A stretch of DNA of 64,000 nt, taken from Rhodospirillaceae bacterium (GTDB taxonomy: Bacteria > Pseudomonadota > Alphaproteobacteria > UBA6615). A model generated the notes under the pieces. The model was not told the origin of the DNA, did not search any database, and saw only the letters and a program-made list of their open reading frames with translations. The stretch spans positions 148,363-212,362 of the forward strand of contig PASR01000008.1 of NCBI GenBank assembly GCA_002713365.1, in the 5' to 3' direction. The translations under genes were made by a program, and so were the position numbers. Below are positions 62,944-64,000 of the stretch, in pieces. Positions within the stretch are counted from its first letter, which is position 1. Every line of letters begins with the position of its first letter.

Positions 62944-64000
62944 ATGCTATCATATATAATTCGCCGGCTTTTGTTAATTATACCAACGCTTTTTGGGATA
63001 ATGGTTATAAATTTTGCAGTAATACAAACTGCACCTGGTGGTCCGGTTGAACAAATTATATCACAGATTCAAGGTAATGCAGTCGATGCCACCTCTAGAG
63101 TAACCGGGGGCGGAGGCGAGATTCCACAAAACCTTGATAGCCAGCAGAATTTTGATCAGACTAATGGTTTCCAGTCTAAATACCGTGGGGCAAGAGGATT
63201 ACCGCCAGAGTTAATAGCTGAAATTGAAGAAATGGTCGGGTTTGATAAACCAGTACATATACGTTTTATAAAAATGATAGGTAACTACGCTACATTTAAT
63301 TTTGGAGAAAGCTTTTTTAAAAACCGAAAAGTAGTGGATTTAGTTTTAGATGCAATGCCAGTATCGATTAGTCTGGGGTTATGGACAACTTTGCTAACTT
63401 ACTTAATTTGTATACCTTTGGGTATACGTAAAGCGATAATGGATGGCAGTAGTTTTGATGCCTGGACAAGTGGAATAATTATATTTGGCAACGCAGTACC
63501 AAGTTTCTTATTTGCAATTCTTTTAATAGTACTATTCGCCGGAGGGAGTTTTGTTGATTGGTTTCCTTTGCGAGGTCTAGTATCCGAAAATTGGTCCGAA
63601 CTTAATGTATTTGAAAAGATAACTGACTATATATGGCATATATCACTGCCAGTCATAGCACTGACAATCGGCGCGTTTGCCGGTTTAACAATGCTAACTA
63701 AAAACTCTTTCCTAGATCAAATAAATCAGCAATATGTGATAACTGCCCGTGCCAAGGGATTAACTGAAAATAGGGTTCTCTATGGACATGTTTTTCGCAA
63801 TGCTATGCTAATAGTAATAGCAGGATTTCCAGCAGCTTTTATTGGCATATTATTTACAGGCTCACTCTTAATAGAAGTCATTTTTTCACTTGAAGGTCTT
63901 GGACTTCTGGGTTTTGAAGCAGCACTTAACCGCGACTTTCCTGTGCTTTTTGGTACATTATTCTTTTTTTCTCTACTGGGTCTAATAATGAGTTTAATAG
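62944..64000 (+). CDS. yejB: ABC transporter permease (YejB-like), cut by right edge
   Basis: The ATG at 62944 opens [26 protein letters not shown], the typical first helix of a DppB/YejB permease, and the frame stays open to 64000 (352 codons). A Gly-rich insert (TGGGGEIP) and [23 protein letters not shown] precede [13 protein letters not shown], as in YejB. The EAA motif [24 protein letters not shown] is complete. The stop lies outside the window. yejE and yejF are expected next. Confidence 0.93.
   Translation, partial: MLSYIIRRLLLIIPTLFGIMVINFAVIQTAPGGPVEQIISQIQGNAVDATSRVTGGGGEIPQNLDSQQNFDQTNGFQSKYRGARGLPPELIAEIEEMVGFDKPVHIRFIKMIGNYATFNFGESFFKNRKVVDLVLDAMPVSISLGLWTTLLTYLICIPLGIRKAIMDGSSFDAWTSGIIIFGNAVPSFLFAILLIVLFAGGSFVDWFPLRGLVSENWSELNVFEKITDYIWHISLPVIALTIGAFAGLTMLTKNSFLDQINQQYVITARAKGLTENRVLYGHVFRNAMLIVIAGFPAAFIGILFTGSLLIEVIFSLEGLGLLGFEAALNRDFPVLFGTLFFFSLLGLIMSLI

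Noticed and set aside
1-64000. CRISPR arrays, insertion sequences or prophage genes
   Set aside because: No regularly spaced repeats, transposase motifs or phage structural genes were seen on either strand.

Overview
The window is a contiguous piece of an AT-rich alphaproteobacterial chromosome. It is dense, with short intergenic gaps, ATGA/TAATG gene overlaps and no insertion sequences, phage genes, integrases or CRISPR arrays. The lineage call rests on gene order and protein style: rpmH-rnpA-yidD-yidC-engB-argB-(HAD)-dapD-dapE-truA-fmt-def, ffs-dnaX-ybaB-recR, argD-argF-hslO, and a pheA/kdsB pair. The base composition and compact layout fit a marine free-living group, but that last step is inference.

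Left third (1-19.7 kb), accessory and catabolic. An MFS transporter fragment, an enoyl-CoA hydratase-like protein, a CobW-type GTPase, hisI and a dihydroorotase-like amidohydrolase lead into an aerobic benzoyl-CoA ('box') gene set: a divergent alpha/beta hydrolase, boxC, boxB and a benzoate-CoA ligase. Convergent to it is a complete five-gene branched-chain-type (HAAT) ABC transporter operon, a good candidate for aromatic acid uptake. In that operon the permease livH carries an in-frame TGA where the family has a conserved Gly. A CoA-ester lyase, an amidase, a malate/lactate-type dehydrogenase, a DMT exporter and a cupin follow. boxA (reductase) and boxD (semialdehyde dehydrogenase) are not in the window.

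Middle (20-41.8 kb), mixed. apaG-folE, trkH-argE, a small lipoprotein, argD-argF-hslO (argD ends early at a TAA, with family-like coding sequence continuing in frame beyond it), two ABC-2 permeases without an ATPase, recX, an MscS channel and a cold-shock gene with a long leader. Then a second catabolic-looking group: CocE/NonD hydrolase, MFS, 3-hydroxyisobutyrate-dehydrogenase-like enzyme, enoyl-CoA hydratase, methyltransferase, TauE/SafE, HSL-type esterase and an AtzH-like protein. tRNA-Arg(ACG), xanthine phosphoribosyltransferase and a TVP38-type membrane protein close the region.

Right third (41.9-64 kb), housekeeping. Ribosomal protein L34, RNase P protein, membrane-protein insertion (YidD/YidC), EngB, arginine and lysine biosynthesis (argB, dapD, dapE), a conserved membrane protein, truA-fmt-def, rmuC, the ffs-dnaX-ybaB-recR block, nudC, pheA, kdsB, a HisN-type phosphatase, an ACT-domain regulator, and the start of a yejAB-type peptide/microcin C importer that runs off the right edge.

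The strongest unusual signals are two in-frame premature stops followed by continuing family-like sequence (livH and argD). Next are the box cluster beside a transporter whose permease is interrupted, and two gene groups of unassigned catabolic role. No clearly new multi-gene system was identified.
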